Shown piece after piece: positions 1-10,526 of a stretch of 40,760 nucleotides of DNA. The DNA lies in the NCBI GenBank assembly GCA_017433615.1, contig JAFRGW010000127.1, positions 1 to 40,760 on the forward strand. The letters are read 5' to 3'. Both the position numbers and the translations under genes were made by a program. Numbering within the stretch: position 1 is the stretch's first letter; each line of letters begins with the position of its first letter. The stretch comes from Eubacterium sp. GTDB lineage: Bacteria > Bacillota > Clostridia > Lachnospirales > Lachnospiraceae. The notes under the pieces were generated by a model that saw nothing but the letters and a program-made list of their open reading frames with translations, made no database searches and was not told the DNA's origin.

Positions 1-1
1 A

Positions 2-406
2 AAGACATCCTTTAGCAATCTTACACATGGTTATTATGAAATATCCGAAAAAACATCACCTGACGGATATGTTTTATCGGGAGATGCAACGTTCTATTTC
101 AAGATTGAAAGCGGTGCAGTAAAATGGCTTGTGAAAGGAAGCAATAAGCCATCAGAATGGGAAGAGAAAGCAGAAAAGGCAGACGGCGAGATAGTTGACT
201 TTGATCCGGCGCATCCGGCTGTAGTAGCCGATCCGGAAAACAATGTTGAAGCGCAGAGTGCTAAAAATGCCACATTTACAGTGGAAAACGAACCCGGCGC
301 TGCCCTCCCATCTACCGGCGGCCCCGGCACACGAATCTTCGCGATCCTGGGATCTCTCATGATCTTATTTGCGGGAGCAGTGCTGCTGCGCAGAAGAATC
401 TTATGA
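2..406 (+). CDS. C-terminal end of a Cna-B/SpaA-type LPxTG surface adhesin (5' truncated by the window)
   Basis: The frame is open from the first bases of the window, so only the last 134 residues are visible. They begin in a SpaA/prealbumin-like repeat (GYYEISEKTSPDGYVL), a fold that often carries isopeptide bonds in Gram-positive adhesins. The end is a cell-wall sorting signal: LPSTGGPGTR, a hydrophobic segment (FAILGSLMILFAGAVLL) and a short basic tail (RRRIL). A sortase would cut between T and G and join the protein to peptidoglycan or a pilus. Both the SpaA repeat and the sorting signal closely match the end of the next gene (GYYEISETKSPDGYVL; LPSTGGPGTR), so the two are tandem paralogues. 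A strong hairpin terminator follows. The size and N-terminus cannot be judged. An internal ATG at 131 is not the real start, because the same domain continues upstream of it. Confidence 0.93.
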   Translation, partial: KTSFSNLTHGYYEISEKTSPDGYVLSGDATFYFKIESGAVKWLVKGSNKPSEWEEKAEKADGEIVDFDPAHPAVVADPENNVEAQSAKNATFTVENEPGAALPSTGGPGTRIFAILGSLMILFAGAVLLRRRIL

Positions 407-581
407 CAGGTATGAGACTTGAGCAGGAAACGAATAGCCTGGAAACGCAAAGCATGGCAGCCCAAAGCCCTGTGAGCAAAATCACAGTAACGCAAATCCG
501 CATAAAGCGGCAAATGTAGTTTATTGATATGTGACAGCAGCTTTGATTCTGCTGATCAACAAGTACCTGTAGATCTTCAAA

Positions 582-613
582 AAAGACCGGCCTGAGCAAT
601 CAGGCCGGTCTTT
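582..613 (+). terminator. Rho-independent terminator after the first adhesin
   Basis: A perfect 14-bp stem (582-595 with 600-613) with a GCAA tetraloop. Its core is GACCGGCCTGA paired with TCAGGCCGGTC. It ends in TTT and separates the two adhesin genes. The A-run on the 5' side means it could also act on the opposite strand. Confidence 0.9.
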
Positions 614-668
614 AACTGCCTGAAAATGTGCTTTTCTACATAAATTTAACTAAAATTAGCAGAACGTG

Positions 669-698
669 TTGTGGCCATAATCAAAAAGGTGCTATAAT
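669..698 (+). promoter_or_regulatory. Probable sigma-A promoter with extended -10 for the giant adhesin
   Basis: A perfect TATAAT at 693-698 is preceded by TGC (690-692), giving an extended -10. A weak -35 (TTGTGG, 669-674) lies 18 bp upstream. It sits between the preceding terminator and the adhesin start and would give a leader of about 110 nt. The same TGC-TATAAT form recurs at 20665 and 40432. Confidence 0.6.
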
Positions 699-816
699 CG
701 TACATATATGTGAGAACCTGCAGAGCATAATAATTAAGCAGTACATAGCTTGCGTGGATTTTCCAGTATTAATTATTAGATGAGGTTATATACACATTTA
801 CAGTATGAGGCGTACC

Positions 817-3800
817 ATGAAAATAATTCTTGTAAAACTGACAGAACTTTACCAGCGATTACATTTATCCGACGGCGTGTGGAGGCGCGCACGGTCTGTG
901 ACGGCGATCGTGCTTGTATTTGTCACGACCTATTCATTGATTATTCCGGCGATCACGCTGGATAACGACAGAGCGAATGATATGGCAGGTTTAAATCTCC
1001 CTGAACAGAGCCGGGGCGATCTAAGCTGCCATTTTGTTGTGCATACACATACAGATGCCTGTTACACAGAGCGGCCGGTGTATGATGAAGACGGCAATCA
1101 GACTGGGACCGAGAAAGTCCTCAGCTGCGGAAAGGCTGACTGGGTCATACATCAGCATGATGAAAATTGCTATAGAGACGGACAGCTCATTTGCCAGCTT
1201 CCGGAAAATGAGGAACATGTGCACGATGCGCACTGCTACACAAAACAGAAGGTGCTGACCTGCGGACAGGAAGAAACACCGGGACATCAGCATACAGATG
1301 CATGCTATGAGACTCATACAGAACTGGTTTGCGGAAACGAAGAACATATACACAGTGATGAATGTTACGAAGAAGATCCGGATACAGGCGAATTTGTGCT
1401 TGTATGTGGTTTAGAAGAACATGTTCATTCAGATGCCTGTTATGAGACAGAGAAGGAACTCGTCTGTGATCAGGAAGAGCGCGAGGGTCATACGCACACA
1501 AATGCCTGCTATACAGAAGAGAAGGTTCTGATCTGTGACAAGCTCGAACTGCATACCCATAATATGAGCTGTTTTGAAACAGGGCCAAACGGGGAGAGTC
1601 CTGTCGAAATGGGCTGGGTTACGCTGGAGACAGACGAAAACGGAAATGAGATTCTGTGCGGTGATCCGGCGCATTTGGTGTGCGGCAAAGTGGAACTGCT
1701 GAAGCACCAGCACGATGACAGTTGCTTCCTGCCGGCTGAAAATACAGGTGATGGCATTTCTGTAGATGACTTCACTGAGAACAATACAGCAGAAGGTGAT
1801 GCGTTGGAATCTAACACGACAGAAGGGGATGTTTCGGGTAATAGTGCTGTTGACTCCGCGGATAATCTGATTGTAATGGATCCGGCAGCAGACAAAAATC
1901 AGCTGGATGACATAGACGTTATTACTGATGCGGATGCAGAAAAGGCCGATGCGGAGAACCGTGGGAAAATTGCTGAAGATACGGATGACGGCGGACAAGC
2001 TGCATCAGACGAGGCGCAAAATGGGAAGGCTGTCTCCGGCAGTACAGATGCAGAAGAGTCCCGGAACTATTCTGCTTTTACACGTACTGTCGCTGTAGAC
2101 GGCGCTTCATATAGTCTGCGTATTAATTGTTCCGAAGCAAGCTGTATCCCGGAGGACGCAGAGTTCCGGGCAACTGCGATCACAGCAAAGCGGGAGGATT
2201 ATGATGCATACCGCAGCCGCGCACTGGAAGCGGTCGATAATTACATAGAGGACGAAGCAGGGCATGCAGAAGAAATGCCGGGCTTATTTGACCTGTCTAT
2301 TTTTGATAAAGACGGCAATGAAATCCAGCCGGCGGCACCGCTGTCAGTCAGCATTGATCTCGGTGATGCTATCGCGGAAGATGCACTTAACGTATATGCG
2401 GTTCATTTTCCGGGAACCAATATCGACACAACTATGACGCCTGCTGCCACCAATCCTGTCACAAAGGCTGCACAGGTCATCAGTGAGAAGATCAGCGGAA
2501 CCAGCACAGAAGTTATCGAGACCACTGATGATCAAAATGGCGCAGTGCAGTTCGAGGCTGAGAGTCTGTCTGTTTATGCGATTGTGTATACGGTGGACTT
2601 TAAGTGGGAAGTGAACGGAGAGACATTTGAATACAGTATGGTCGGAGGAGATATCATCAGTCTGAAAGATCTGATAGAGAGCCTGCATGTACTTGATAAA
2701 GAAAACACAGACATATCGGATTTTATAAATGATATTGCTGATGTAGAGTTCTCGGACGAGAGCTTGGTTAAAGTCGTCCCTGTGACGGAAGGAATCACAG
2801 CGGCCGGACTGCGACAGAAATATGATCTCGTATCGGTATATTCAGATGAGCTTACGGATGCGCAGATCGAAACTATGAATGATAAAGAGTTTCATGCACC
2901 GGATCTGGCTATTGTTAGCCTGGATGCGTTCAGCAGTGACGAAATAATGACAATCACCATGAATACCGGTGAGGTGTTTAAGATCATGGTTTCGGATGCG
3001 CAGATACGTACAGATTATATCAGTGCATCCGGGGAGAATTATGAGATAACGGTGACTTATGATGCATCAGCACAGATTCCGGATCATGCGAAGCTAAATG
3101 TCAGTGAGATAAAGCAGGGAACAAAAGAATATACCCAGTATATGCAAAGTGCGGCTTCAAAGCTGAATATGACCAGCAGCGAGGTCTCCTTTGCGCGCTT
3201 CTTTGACATAGAGATTGTTGATGAAAAAGGTGGCAAGGTAGAGCCAAAAACGCCGGTACAGGTAGAGATTGCCTATAAGGACTCTGTTAAACTTGAAAAA
3301 GAAGAATTCCTGAAGATCGTCCATTTTGCTGAGGAAAAAACGGAAGTTATAACAGATGTTGATATATCAGCGGATGGCAGAGAAATCAGTTATATGCAGG
3401 GAAGCTTTTCCGTGACTGGTACGATTGCGGGCAGTACACCGGCGAATAATGAACCGCAGATGATCCTTGTGAAGGATGGAAACAGATATTATATCGTCAA
3501 CAATGATGCTTCCCTGACAGAAGTAGGATACGATGAAGCAAGCGGAACCGTCAGCGTGACGGATCCGATGCTTTGGACCATTGACGGCAGCGGAAGTAAC
3601 CGGCATATCTATTTCCATTCGGAAGCCACCGGTTTCGGAAATAATCAGGTTGCGTCGGATTACTTCAGACGTTATCTCGATCCTGGCGCGGATACGGGAA
3701 CAACAGAAGAAAACAGGGAAAATGTGAATGTTACCCGTGATTACGTGTGGGACAATAATGGAACACAGGTAGAAGCAAACCACATCGAGCGTAGTAATCA

Positions 3801-6800
3801 GGCCGGACAATTGACGCGGAATATGATGAATAATACGACTGTCGCAATCAGCGGTGATGGTCTGATTTCTCATGGAAGTAATTATCTCGCAATCGAACGG
3901 GATGCTGCAGGTACGCCGGTTCGTCTTGTGGGAAATAGTAATTCTTCCGATGCTGTCCGGTTTGTATTTGCTACAGCATCCAAGGTGCCGAGTGGCCTTC
4001 ATCTTGAGAATGCGGTAAACCACATTGATATCTCTATCCAGGGTGATGCCGCGGTTAAAGTGCCGTTGGCATACGGCGATTATTACGATGTGGCCGGTAA
4101 CAAGATACTTACAGTATCTGAAAATACAAACCTTGAACTGAAAAAAGAGCAGGCGGTAAATCAAGACGATTTGAAGATCACAACGGATGATATGAAACGG
4201 GCGACAATCGTCGCCATGGATAAGAATGGCAACGAGATAGACGATGCCTTCTATGTCACTGGCTTCTCGGCAAACACGAGTACCGACTACAGTACTGTTC
4301 AGGTGCGTATCGAAGGCAGATTCCTCTGCGCAGATCTCCGGGGAACTGAATATGAGACAATCGATGGGAACAGATATGACGGAAATTTCTGGACATGGCC
4401 GCCGCGGTGGGCAGATGATAACTATGTGAATGCTGTCAGACAGGCAAGGCTGAACAATATAGTAGACTATACGGTTACTGTAATAAAACCGGTGACATTT
4501 AACCTGGTCGATCCCAACCTTGGTCAGCTATATGATGCGAATGGTCATAAACTGACGGTTACAATGGATGTTGCTTTCTCCGGAAGCTTTAATTACTGGG
4601 ATTACGGGGAGAATGAGAGAAACAGCGGAAATGAATGCCCGCCGCTTCAGGGGAATGCTGCGTGGCGTCAGGGGGATATCCCTAACCACGACATGAGTGG
4701 TATGGACTTTGTCCTCAAGGGTGATGCTGAACATGAAGGGTCTCCACTGGTTGCTATTGAAATTATGAAGGTCATCCGCGATGAAAACGGAAATACCATT
4801 CAGCTGGCAGTCCCGGTTACCAACACATTTGATATCTATCAGAATAAATCTGCAGACAGGAACGCCGTTGCAGGATACAATGTGGAGCAATATGAAGGCG
4901 AAAACCCTGCTCTGTATGAAGGGTATGGTGAAGACCCATTCCATACGAAGAGTATCACCGTTGGGGAATCGGGTTCAGCCTTAATGTACGATTACACGGT
5001 ATCAAACGGTATGTACTATATTGAAGAGAATAAGGATACCGTTCCGGAGACGGTTACAGCTAAGAACGGCAAGGAATATACCTATGTGAAGACTTATATC
5101 GAAACGGAATATGTCCGCCGTGGAGATCAGTATGATTCCTATAAGGATCCCATGCATGTCAGTAAGAACTACACAAAGGCAGATGAACATTTCAGAAGTT
5201 CGCCGGAGGTCGTGGGTTACTTCCATACTTTGACGGGCGAGTATAAGAAGAGTGGATTCCTGGAGTACTATGTCTACAATATTTATACCAGCGACAAAGA
5301 ACTGCCGGTAGAAAAGGTATGGGCAGAAGGTACAGACGTTCCGGAGGGCACTCAGGTCAAAGTCAGACTGCATTATGACAAGCGCCTGATCAAGGACAAG
5401 GATGGCAAGGAGCCGGAAAGTATCGCGGACTGGAAGGAGAAGAGCCAGTATCAGCCTGTTGTCGCAGGACAGGATGGCTTTGCTGCGTCTTTGATCACGG
5501 AAATGACTTTGCAGGCAGATACAAGTGATCCGGATAAGAATTGGAAGGGGGTATTTGAAAATCTTCCCAACACATTGACTGATCCGGAGGGCAATGTTTA
5601 CGAAGTTGACTATTATGCTGAGGAGACAGCGGTTCTTATTCCGGATGAGGGCAGTTCGGTTGATGATAATACGAAGAATCAGATCACTGACTATGAAGTC
5701 AATACACAGGTCAGAGATGGAAAGGTTGTTATTACCAATAAGAAGTCGTTAACCAGACTTGATGTTGAAAAGACATGGGGTGAAGGGACGACACCGCTAA
5801 AGGGAACAGAAATCACTGTAGATCTCTATGCAGCAAAACGTCTGGTCAGAGATGAAAACGGCCAGCCGGTAAACCCGGCCGGTGAATGGTCTGAGCCGGA
5901 GAAAGTCGAAGGAAAATCATTAATTCTGAAGGCGGATGCCGTTGATGCAGAAAAAAACTGGAAAGGAGCATTTACGGATCTGCCCAAAACAGTAACGGAT
6001 GTGGATGGCAAGATCTATGAACTGGACTATTCGGCCAAAGAAGTATCGGTTAAAATCCCCGCTGAAGGAAAAACATCTATTGATGAAAACAGTCAGGAAG
6101 TTCTGCAGCAATTTGATGTAAGGGAAGTGAAAACAGAAGCTGCGGGAGCCGATGACAGCAGCGGTAAGGTGGTTATAACAAATACCAAGAAAAAAGTAAC
6201 GCCCAAGGTGACTAAAGTATGGAATCCGACACCTGCAGCAGAGTCCAATGCCTATGCGCGAGTTCAGCTTAAGCGATATATGAAACCGGAACCGGAAGCT
6301 GCAGAAACAGAAGCTACAGTGATCAAGCGCTGGGATGATAATAGCAACCGTGCCGGCAAGCGACCGGAGAGTATCACGGTAACACTGCTGAAGAATGGCT
6401 CGGATACGATAGATACCGTTACTTTAAATGAATCCAACGGGTGGAGTGCGACTGTCTGCAACCGGCCGGTCAAAGAAGGTGATAATAAGATAACATATAC
6501 GTGGACGGAATCTGACATGCCGGATGGATATTCACTGAAGAGCAGTGAAACGGAAGGCACAGTAACGACGCTTACCAATCAGTATACGCCGGCGACCACA
6601 TCTATGACTGTCAAAAAGATCTGGGATGATGCGGAGGATCAGGATGGAAAACGACCGGAGAACCTGACGGTTACACTGAAGAAAAACGACGCGGAAGATG
6701 CCGGAACCGTTGAACTGAGTGAAACAAATGACTGGACAGCTACTATTGATGATCTGCCGATCAAAGACGGCACCGGTACTGTCAATACTTATGTGTGGTC

Positions 6801-9800
6801 AGAGGATAATGTTCCGGAAGGATATGAGCAGACGAGTAATACCAAAGAAGGCGACATCACCCTGCTTACAAATACGCATACACCGGAGAAAACGGAAGCG
6901 ACGATAAAAATAACCTGGGATGGAAGTGAGAATGATAATGAACCTGCGCTTCGCCCTGAAGAAATCCAGGCAGAACTCTCGAATGGCCAGATTGTAACGC
7001 TGAATGAGGCAAATAACTGGGAAGCAACCGTACCGGATCTCGATAAGTATTACGAAGGCAGGGAGATTTCGTATACTTGGGAAGTTCCGACATTAGAAGA
7101 ATATGAAGCGCCCGAGAAAGCAAAAGATGGAACACTGACAAATGTTACATATAAAGCAATTCCCGAAAAAGACACAGTTATGGTAACTCTGAATACTGCT
7201 TTATATGAAAACCTTCCTGAGGGATGGAATGTTAATATCTATAATGTCACAGTTAATGGTACGGATATTACAGGTACATTAGGGAATCTGTATATGACCA
7301 GCTATTCCTTGAAGCCGGTTTCCTTTGAAGTACCCAAAAATAGCACAGTCTCTTATCATTACCAGGTATCTAACAACATTCGGCTGAATGGTGTGACTTC
7401 ACAGGATACAACAATCCGGTCGTTCAATACGGATTCTTCAGGAAACAGAGATGTCATGTTTAAAGTTAAAACACATGATGTTGATGTTTATAATGTGATT
7501 ACCGGAACGGATGTAGCATTAAATCCAGATATCATACCTGAACCGAAGTATATGAATGTAACCATCAGACTCATCAGGGAGCAGGGATCAAAATCAACTG
7601 GTTTTGGATGGAATCCTCCGATTAAAGGTGTGTTTTCTACCCAGAATCCCTATAAATCTTATGATTGGCTGGCGTCAAGTACTTCGACTAATGAGTGGAC
7701 ATATAATGGAGCAAGAGTAGAGACGGATATGGATGATCCCATCACATATGGGTTCGAAAGCTTCAGTTTCTGGGGGCTTGATAATGACGATTTGCTCGTG
7801 ATTTCATCTAATGCAACATTAACTGGTCCAAATACTTTTACAAGCGCAGATAATAATAAACAGCTGAATGGTAATATCAAACTTGAGGCACAAGAGGGAG
7901 ATGTAACAATCGAAGTCAGAATCGTTCCGAAGTCATCTCTGCAGACTAACAGCCTCAATCCGCTGAGAGCACCTTTGAGATTGATAAAGGCAGTGCTTTC
8001 TGCTCCGAGACTGACAGGAAATGGGGTTGCAACGGATGGCGAAGTGAAAAACAGGGTACTTGAAAACATGAAGAGTTCTTCGTCCGACGCACCGGAAGGA
8101 TATGTCGAGGATGAAACCTTTAATAGCGGAACTGGGGTCACGCTGCTTCTGAATAATGAAAACGGATGGACGCGTACCTTCCCGGAACAAGATCAGTATG
8201 ACAGTTGGGGAAGAGAGTATATTTACTATGTAGAGGAGATTGCCCATGCTCCGGAAGATTATCAGTTGACATCTATTGATGGTGATGCATCGTCTGAGGG
8301 AGGTGTGATCATCACAAATACAAAGGATGAACCGACCGGCGGACTTACGATCACCAAGTCGGTGACCGTTAATAATGGACCCGTTCCGGAAAACAATAAA
8401 ACGATTGCAGACGGCACATATACATTTACGATTACAGGACCGGAGAGTTATTCGGAAACCAGATCAATTACGGTAAGCGAAGGTGTGGCTTCCGGTGAAA
8501 TTGTTTTGGATGGACTGAAAGCCGGTGAATATACGATTACAGAGACCGGCAGTGATAATCCATATATCACGCTTGCAAAGCCGCAGACTGTGACTGTTGT
8601 GGAGAATGATCAGGCAAGTACAAAAGTTGTATCGTTCACGAATAATCTGGAGAGTACGGATATTAACTTTGCCAAAAACTGGAGTGGTACGTCTGGTAAA
8701 GATAATACCCCGGTTACATACACCCTTTGTCAGATTGCTGAATCAAAAGCTGGCGGTAATCCGGTATATGACAATGTTTATGTTGGGACATGTGTTGTAG
8801 GTAATGAAATAAAGACATCGACTGCAAACAGCCCGATTACCTTTACAGTTACGAAGAATTCACCGGTTGAGGTATCCGGCTTGCCGCTGAATGGTATGAT
8901 TGGAACCACTCCTGTAACATTTAAATATTATGCATTGGAAGCAGAAGTGGAAGGATTTACACCGGATGTTCCAAATGCAATATCAGATGGTACATTTACG
9001 ATCACTAATACACCGATACCTCCATCTGCAACATTTGAAGATGTTGAGGTTGAGAAAAAATGGATTGGTGATGGTGCAGATCAAATAGGAGGTTATAGAT
9101 TTAAGCTGACGCAGGAAAGAGCCGAGCTTTCGACATCTGGGAATCAGGGAAGCGGCGCTTTCCATCCGATCACGATCAGAACGATCGATGGTGATGGTAC
9201 GAAACATGATACAGTATATTATGTTGCGGCCGGAAAAAATATAAAGATAACAGCAAAAAAGCTTAAAAATACTGCGGGCTCATGCACGTATTCATGGGGA
9301 AATACTAAAGAGACTATTACTGTAACAACTACGATAAGTACTGGCGCGCCTATGGGTGGATACATCAGAGTATTCAAACTGACTTCTGGTAATAAGTGGG
9401 GTACAGATTGGTCAATTTCAGCAACAGGAGAAACCTCGTCGAATGATGTATCGGATAATCCGAAGACATTTATCAACAGGCTGACAAACTTGAATTATTC
9501 TTCCTCGTTTGATGGACAGCTTATACTGCAGGTCAATGTTCCGTCAGCAGCAAGCGCTGCAGTAGATGGAGGTGGATATGCTGCTGTGGCTGAAAACTGG
9601 AAAGCGAAGGTTCAGAAAGTTCCATATTATTACTACGATCGTACAGCTGGAAAATATTATACATACCGCTATAGAGTTGAGGAGGTATCAATAATATCAG
9701 CAGATGGTACAACACTTGAAGCGGTTGTAAATAATACGGATGGAACCGGAGGGGAATCTCCGCACTTTACAGTAACTTATAATAACAGCGGGACGCCCTT

Positions 9801-10341
9801 GAAGATTACGAACACTTTGAAGAATAAGCTGACACTAAATATAGTGAAAGTTGATGCTACTAATATGATTACACCATTGGAAAATGCACAGTTCACAATA
9901 AAAGAACTTGCGCCTGAAGGAAATGGAGACTATCGTACCGGAGCGAATGCGTTTGAGAAGACATCTGCTGATACTGACGAAGAAGGTAAAACGTCAATTA
10001 CAGATATTCCTGATGGATATTATGAGATCAGTGAAACAAAATCTCCAGATGGATATGTATTGGTGAATGATGGTAAATTCTATGTGTCGGTGAAAGGTGA
10101 TGAGATCAGATTGTTATTGAAGGATACTGGTAAAACTGTAACGGAATGGCAAGAAAAAACCCTATCTGATGCAGATAAACTTGAATTTGACGTAGCATCT
10201 AAGACTGTAAAAATAGGCAACACCCCCGGTGCCTCCCTCCCATCCACCGGCGGCCCGGGCACACGCCCATTCGCAATTCTCGGCAGCATTCTGATCCTTG
10301 GTGCAGGCCTGCTGCTGTGGAGAAAGCGCAGAACAATTTAA
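817..10341 (+). CDS. Giant multidomain Cna-B adhesin with His/Cys repeats and LPSTG anchor
   Basis: A cell-wall-anchored adhesin of about 3,175 residues. From the ATG at 817, residues 28-48 form a hydrophobic export segment ending PAITL. Residues ~71-305 hold nine HxHxxxC(Y/F) motifs, mostly alternating with LxCG-like motifs, a potential metal-binding or disulfide region. An acidic linker (~310-420) and beta-rich domains (~420-950) follow. Cna-B domains begin near 1494, 1645, 1833, 1929, 2027, 2612 and 2740, recognised by VEKxW/VIKRW/VKKIW strands and TNT-type endings expected for Lys-Asn isopeptide bonds. A SpaA-like repeat (~3005) precedes LPSTGGPGTR (~3141), a transmembrane segment and a basic tail. 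ATG 805 is in frame, but ATG 817 has GAGG six bases upstream and 805 has no site. The role in adhesion is inferred from architecture; the ligand is unknown. Confidence 0.93.
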   Translation: MKIILVKLTELYQRLHLSDGVWRRARSVTAIVLVFVTTYSLIIPAITLDNDRANDMAGLNLPEQSRGDLSCHFVVHTHTDACYTERPVYDEDGNQTGTEKVLSCGKADWVIHQHDENCYRDGQLICQLPENEEHVHDAHCYTKQKVLTCGQEETPGHQHTDACYETHTELVCGNEEHIHSDECYEEDPDTGEFVLVCGLEEHVHSDACYETEKELVCDQEEREGHTHTNACYTEEKVLICDKLELHTHNMSCFETGPNGESPVEMGWVTLETDENGNEILCGDPAHLVCGKVELLKHQHDDSCFLPAENTGDGISVDDFTENNTAEGDALESNTTEGDVSGNSAVDSADNLIVMDPAADKNQLDDIDVITDADAEKADAENRGKIAEDTDDGGQAASDEAQNGKAVSGSTDAEESRNYSAFTRTVAVDGASYSLRINCSEASCIPEDAEFRATAITAKREDYDAYRSRALEAVDNYIEDEAGHAEEMPGLFDLSIFDKDGNEIQPAAPLSVSIDLGDAIAEDALNVYAVHFPGTNIDTTMTPAATNPVTKAAQVISEKISGTSTEVIETTDDQNGAVQFEAESLSVYAIVYTVDFKWEVNGETFEYSMVGGDIISLKDLIESLHVLDKENTDISDFINDIADVEFSDESLVKVVPVTEGITAAGLRQKYDLVSVYSDELTDAQIETMNDKEFHAPDLAIVSLDAFSSDEIMTITMNTGEVFKIMVSDAQIRTDYISASGENYEITVTYDASAQIPDHAKLNVSEIKQGTKEYTQYMQSAASKLNMTSSEVSFARFFDIEIVDEKGGKVEPKTPVQVEIAYKDSVKLEKEEFLKIVHFAEEKTEVITDVDISADGREISYMQGSFSVTGTIAGSTPANNEPQMILVKDGNRYYIVNNDASLTEVGYDEASGTVSVTDPMLWTIDGSGSNRHIYFHSEATGFGNNQVASDYFRRYLDPGADTGTTEENRENVNVTRDYVWDNNGTQVEANHIERSNQAGQLTRNMMNNTTVAISGDGLISHGSNYLAIERDAAGTPVRLVGNSNSSDAVRFVFATASKVPSGLHLENAVNHIDISIQGDAAVKVPLAYGDYYDVAGNKILTVSENTNLELKKEQAVNQDDLKITTDDMKRATIVAMDKNGNEIDDAFYVTGFSANTSTDYSTVQVRIEGRFLCADLRGTEYETIDGNRYDGNFWTWPPRWADDNYVNAVRQARLNNIVDYTVTVIKPVTFNLVDPNLGQLYDANGHKLTVTMDVAFSGSFNYWDYGENERNSGNECPPLQGNAAWRQGDIPNHDMSGMDFVLKGDAEHEGSPLVAIEIMKVIRDENGNTIQLAVPVTNTFDIYQNKSADRNAVAGYNVEQYEGENPALYEGYGEDPFHTKSITVGESGSALMYDYTVSNGMYYIEENKDTVPETVTAKNGKEYTYVKTYIETEYVRRGDQYDSYKDPMHVSKNYTKADEHFRSSPEVVGYFHTLTGEYKKSGFLEYYVYNIYTSDKELPVEKVWAEGTDVPEGTQVKVRLHYDKRLIKDKDGKEPESIADWKEKSQYQPVVAGQDGFAASLITEMTLQADTSDPDKNWKGVFENLPNTLTDPEGNVYEVDYYAEETAVLIPDEGSSVDDNTKNQITDYEVNTQVRDGKVVITNKKSLTRLDVEKTWGEGTTPLKGTEITVDLYAAKRLVRDENGQPVNPAGEWSEPEKVEGKSLILKADAVDAEKNWKGAFTDLPKTVTDVDGKIYELDYSAKEVSVKIPAEGKTSIDENSQEVLQQFDVREVKTEAAGADDSSGKVVITNTKKKVTPKVTKVWNPTPAAESNAYARVQLKRYMKPEPEAAETEATVIKRWDDNSNRAGKRPESITVTLLKNGSDTIDTVTLNESNGWSATVCNRPVKEGDNKITYTWTESDMPDGYSLKSSETEGTVTTLTNQYTPATTSMTVKKIWDDAEDQDGKRPENLTVTLKKNDAEDAGTVELSETNDWTATIDDLPIKDGTGTVNTYVWSEDNVPEGYEQTSNTKEGDITLLTNTHTPEKTEATIKITWDGSENDNEPALRPEEIQAELSNGQIVTLNEANNWEATVPDLDKYYEGREISYTWEVPTLEEYEAPEKAKDGTLTNVTYKAIPEKDTVMVTLNTALYENLPEGWNVNIYNVTVNGTDITGTLGNLYMTSYSLKPVSFEVPKNSTVSYHYQVSNNIRLNGVTSQDTTIRSFNTDSSGNRDVMFKVKTHDVDVYNVITGTDVALNPDIIPEPKYMNVTIRLIREQGSKSTGFGWNPPIKGVFSTQNPYKSYDWLASSTSTNEWTYNGARVETDMDDPITYGFESFSFWGLDNDDLLVISSNATLTGPNTFTSADNNKQLNGNIKLEAQEGDVTIEVRIVPKSSLQTNSLNPLRAPLRLIKAVLSAPRLTGNGVATDGEVKNRVLENMKSSSSDAPEGYVEDETFNSGTGVTLLLNNENGWTRTFPEQDQYDSWGREYIYYVEEIAHAPEDYQLTSIDGDASSEGGVIITNTKDEPTGGLTITKSVTVNNGPVPENNKTIADGTYTFTITGPESYSETRSITVSEGVASGEIVLDGLKAGEYTITETGSDNPYITLAKPQTVTVVENDQASTKVVSFTNNLESTDINFAKNWSGTSGKDNTPVTYTLCQIAESKAGGNPVYDNVYVGTCVVGNEIKTSTANSPITFTVTKNSPVEVSGLPLNGMIGTTPVTFKYYALEAEVEGFTPDVPNAISDGTFTITNTPIPPSATFEDVEVEKKWIGDGADQIGGYRFKLTQERAELSTSGNQGSGAFHPITIRTIDGDGTKHDTVYYVAAGKNIKITAKKLKNTAGSCTYSWGNTKETITVTTTISTGAPMGGYIRVFKLTSGNKWGTDWSISATGETSSNDVSDNPKTFINRLTNLNYSSSFDGQLILQVNVPSAASAAVDGGGYAAVAENWKAKVQKVPYYYYDRTAGKYYTYRYRVEEVSIISADGTTLEAVVNNTDGTGGESPHFTVTYNNSGTPLKITNTLKNKLTLNIVKVDATNMITPLENAQFTIKELAPEGNGDYRTGANAFEKTSADTDEEGKTSITDIPDGYYEISETKSPDGYVLVNDGKFYVSVKGDEIRLLLKDTGKTVTEWQEKTLSDADKLEFDVASKTVKIGNTPGASLPSTGGPGTRPFAILGSILILGAGLLLWRKRRTI

Positions 10342-10358
10342 CATTTGCTAATGGGAAG

Positions 10359-10388
10359 AGCCGGTCTCAGTGATGAGGCCGGCTTTTC
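10359..10388 (+). terminator. Terminator after the giant adhesin
   Basis: The 5' arm AGCCGGTCTC pairs with GAGGCCGGCT over 10 bp (one G-T pair) around the loop AGTGAT, followed by TTTT. It lies 17 bp after the stop codon. Confidence 0.85.
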
Positions 10389-10416
10389 TGCTGCCTTTTT
10401 TTCACTGGACATAGGA

Positions 10417-10445
10417 TTGTGAAAAGTCGTATAAAGTCGTATAAT
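10417..10445 (+). promoter_or_regulatory. Probable promoter of the ATPase gene, embedded in the repeat array
   Basis: TTGTGA (10417-10422), a 17-bp spacer and a perfect TATAAT (10440-10445). The spacer and -10 are formed by the first two copies of the AAGTCGTATAA repeat, so a repeat-binding protein would directly affect polymerase access. Confidence 0.6.
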
Positions 10446-10511
10446 AATAAAAAAGTCGTATAAAGACGTATAAAAAGTATAAAGACGTATATCATATGAA
10501 AAGTCGTATAA
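10424..10511 (+). repeat. Helically phased array of AAGTCGTATAA repeats (operator- or iteron-like)
   Basis: AAGTCGTATAA or AAGACGTATA(A) starts at 10424, 10434, 10453, 10463, 10482 and 10501, with a degenerate copy near 10475. The start offsets (0, 10, 29, 39, 58, 77) are close to multiples of 9.7 bp, so the copies face nearly the same side of the helix. The array runs from the promoter spacer to just before the ribosome binding site (AGGGGCGG, 10514-10521) of the ATPase gene. It is not seen elsewhere in the window. A binding-site array for a regulator, possibly the ATPase itself, is an inference. Confidence 0.85.
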
Positions 10512-10526
10512 ATAGGGGCGGATACT

